Assembly: GCA_944320675.1 (NCBI GenBank)
Contig: CALUIJ010000021.1
Location: 1-40,629 of the forward strand
Direction of reading: 5' to 3'
DNA length: 40,629 nt
From: an uncultured Prevotella sp.
GTDB lineage: Bacteria; Bacteroidota; Bacteroidia; Bacteroidales; Bacteroidaceae
The notes below the pieces were generated by a model, which was not told the origin of the DNA, did no database searches, and worked only from the letters and a program-made list of their open reading frames with translations. Made by a program: the position numbers and the translations under genes. Positions 40,106 through 40,629 of this stretch are shown here, one piece after another (the first letter of the stretch is position 1; the number at the start of each line of letters is the position of its first letter).

Positions 40106-40629
40106 TCAGTTCTCAATCTTAAGGAACAGGTCTCTTAGGTTGAGTGTTGCCTTGCGGCAGTTTTGAATCAGGCCGACACCGACGTTGCCGTCGAAAGGCG
40201 TAGCCGACGACACACTCTCATAATCAGCTGCCGCCTTGTTAAAAGTTATGTCTGTGCCGCCGACATTGACAGTAACGTCGGGTATCATAAGGTATGTGTA
40301 CTTTCCCGTATATCCGACGCCGCCGTGGAATCCTTCGGTTTTCTTGCCGGTTTTGTCCAATTTCAGTTTGTGCCTGTCATAGTATGATTTTGAGAAGTTT
40401 AAGTTAGAGGCGTGGCCTGTGTCGAATATGAACTTGCAGCGCTCGCCGTCAACGTATGCTTCGAGAAAGATTGCGTTCGACTCGTTCCTGTATATGTTAT
40501 GACCGGTAGGAGGCAGTGGAGTGAGCCGTTCGGGGAATACGATTTTTCCTTCCTTGGGATAGAATTGTGCTTCGCCGCATTGCATGAGGAAATCAAGCCC
40601 GATAACGAAGTCGCCCATAAATAACGAGT
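40106..40629 (-). CDS. Aspartyl-protease-like protein, C-terminal part (runs off the window)
   Basis: The frame is open to the right edge, giving about 173 residues of the C-terminal part. The first ATG at 40618 is inside a conserved stretch (SLFMGDFVIGLDFLMQ), so the true start lies outside. That stretch is the usual end of a retropepsin-like domain (GLDFL). A second such domain follows with the catalytic signature FIFDTGHASN and ends with FDGNVGVGLIQN. So the whole protein probably has two pepsin-like half-domains, as in the bacterial aspartyl protease_2 type. Substrate and cell location cannot be judged without the N-terminus. Confidence 0.72.
   Translation of the reverse strand, partial: SLFMGDFVIGLDFLMQCGEAQFYPKEGKIVFPERLTPLPPTGHNIYRNESNAIFLEAYVDGERCKFIFDTGHASNLNFSKSYYDRHKLKLDKTGKKTEGFHGGVGYTGKYTYLMIPDVTVNVGGTDITFNKAAADYESVSSATPFDGNVGVGLIQNCRKATLNLRDLFLKIEN

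Overview
The window is a stretch of Bacteroidota chromosome, most likely from the order Bacteroidales and close to Prevotella. Three kinds of evidence point there. Several intergenic regions carry the Bacteroidota promoter pattern TTTG-N19/20-TAnnTTTG. The gene families are typical of the phylum (putative porin of the Porin_10 type, DUF4293, DUF4468, Bacteroidota-type RNA polymerase omega, BspA-type LRR proteins, DUF2582 winged helix). The L-fucose and xylose gene sets fit a gut or oral commensal. No rRNA, tRNA or CRISPR array was found.

Layout: The left edge (1-813) holds the 3' end of an IS630-like transposase and two MITE-like repeats. 814-4068 is a minus-strand envelope operon (DUF4468 protein, tiny membrane protein, putative porin), next to uvrB. 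Divergently from uvrB runs bamD-like, rpoZ-like, DUF4293 (6398-8046), closed by a strong terminator. 8164-10609 is an accessory island with a small unknown gene, repeats and a clostripain-family lipoprotein. valS (minus) and mazG-lipoprotein-rnz (plus) diverge around 13300. 15718-19065 is a plus-strand operon: a mini-protein resembling a T9SS sorting domain, an L,D-transpeptidase, an ECF sigma factor, a probable anti-sigma protein and a Spy-like periplasmic protein. 19660-22954 encodes GDP-mannose to GDP-L-fucose synthesis (manC-gmd-fcl). 23081-25953 is xylB-xylA. Then come two small winged-helix proteins, aspS and cysM.

The most interesting part is 30304-38750, a compact minus-strand operon of seven genes: an LPP20-like secreted protein, a DUF4384 protein, a small charged protein, a three-helix membrane protein, two secreted BspA-LRR/caspase (peptidase C14) proteins in tandem, and a secreted transglutaminase-fold protein with an intact Cys-His-Asp triad. 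Five of the seven carry signal peptides, so this looks like a proteolytic module of the cell envelope. The caspase halves of the two LRR proteins are closely similar, while their LRR halves are divergent and AT-rich. With the clostripain at 9116-10324, the window has three exported clan CD cysteine peptidases.

A second theme is repeat load. At least five families of non-coding elements with terminal inverted repeats fill almost every gap over 300 bp, and three or four of them have two copies here. One supplies the last codons of a small ORF, and another lies just upstream of a LuxR-type gene that appears to have lost its 5' end. The right edge carries a partial aspartyl-protease-like gene running out of the window.
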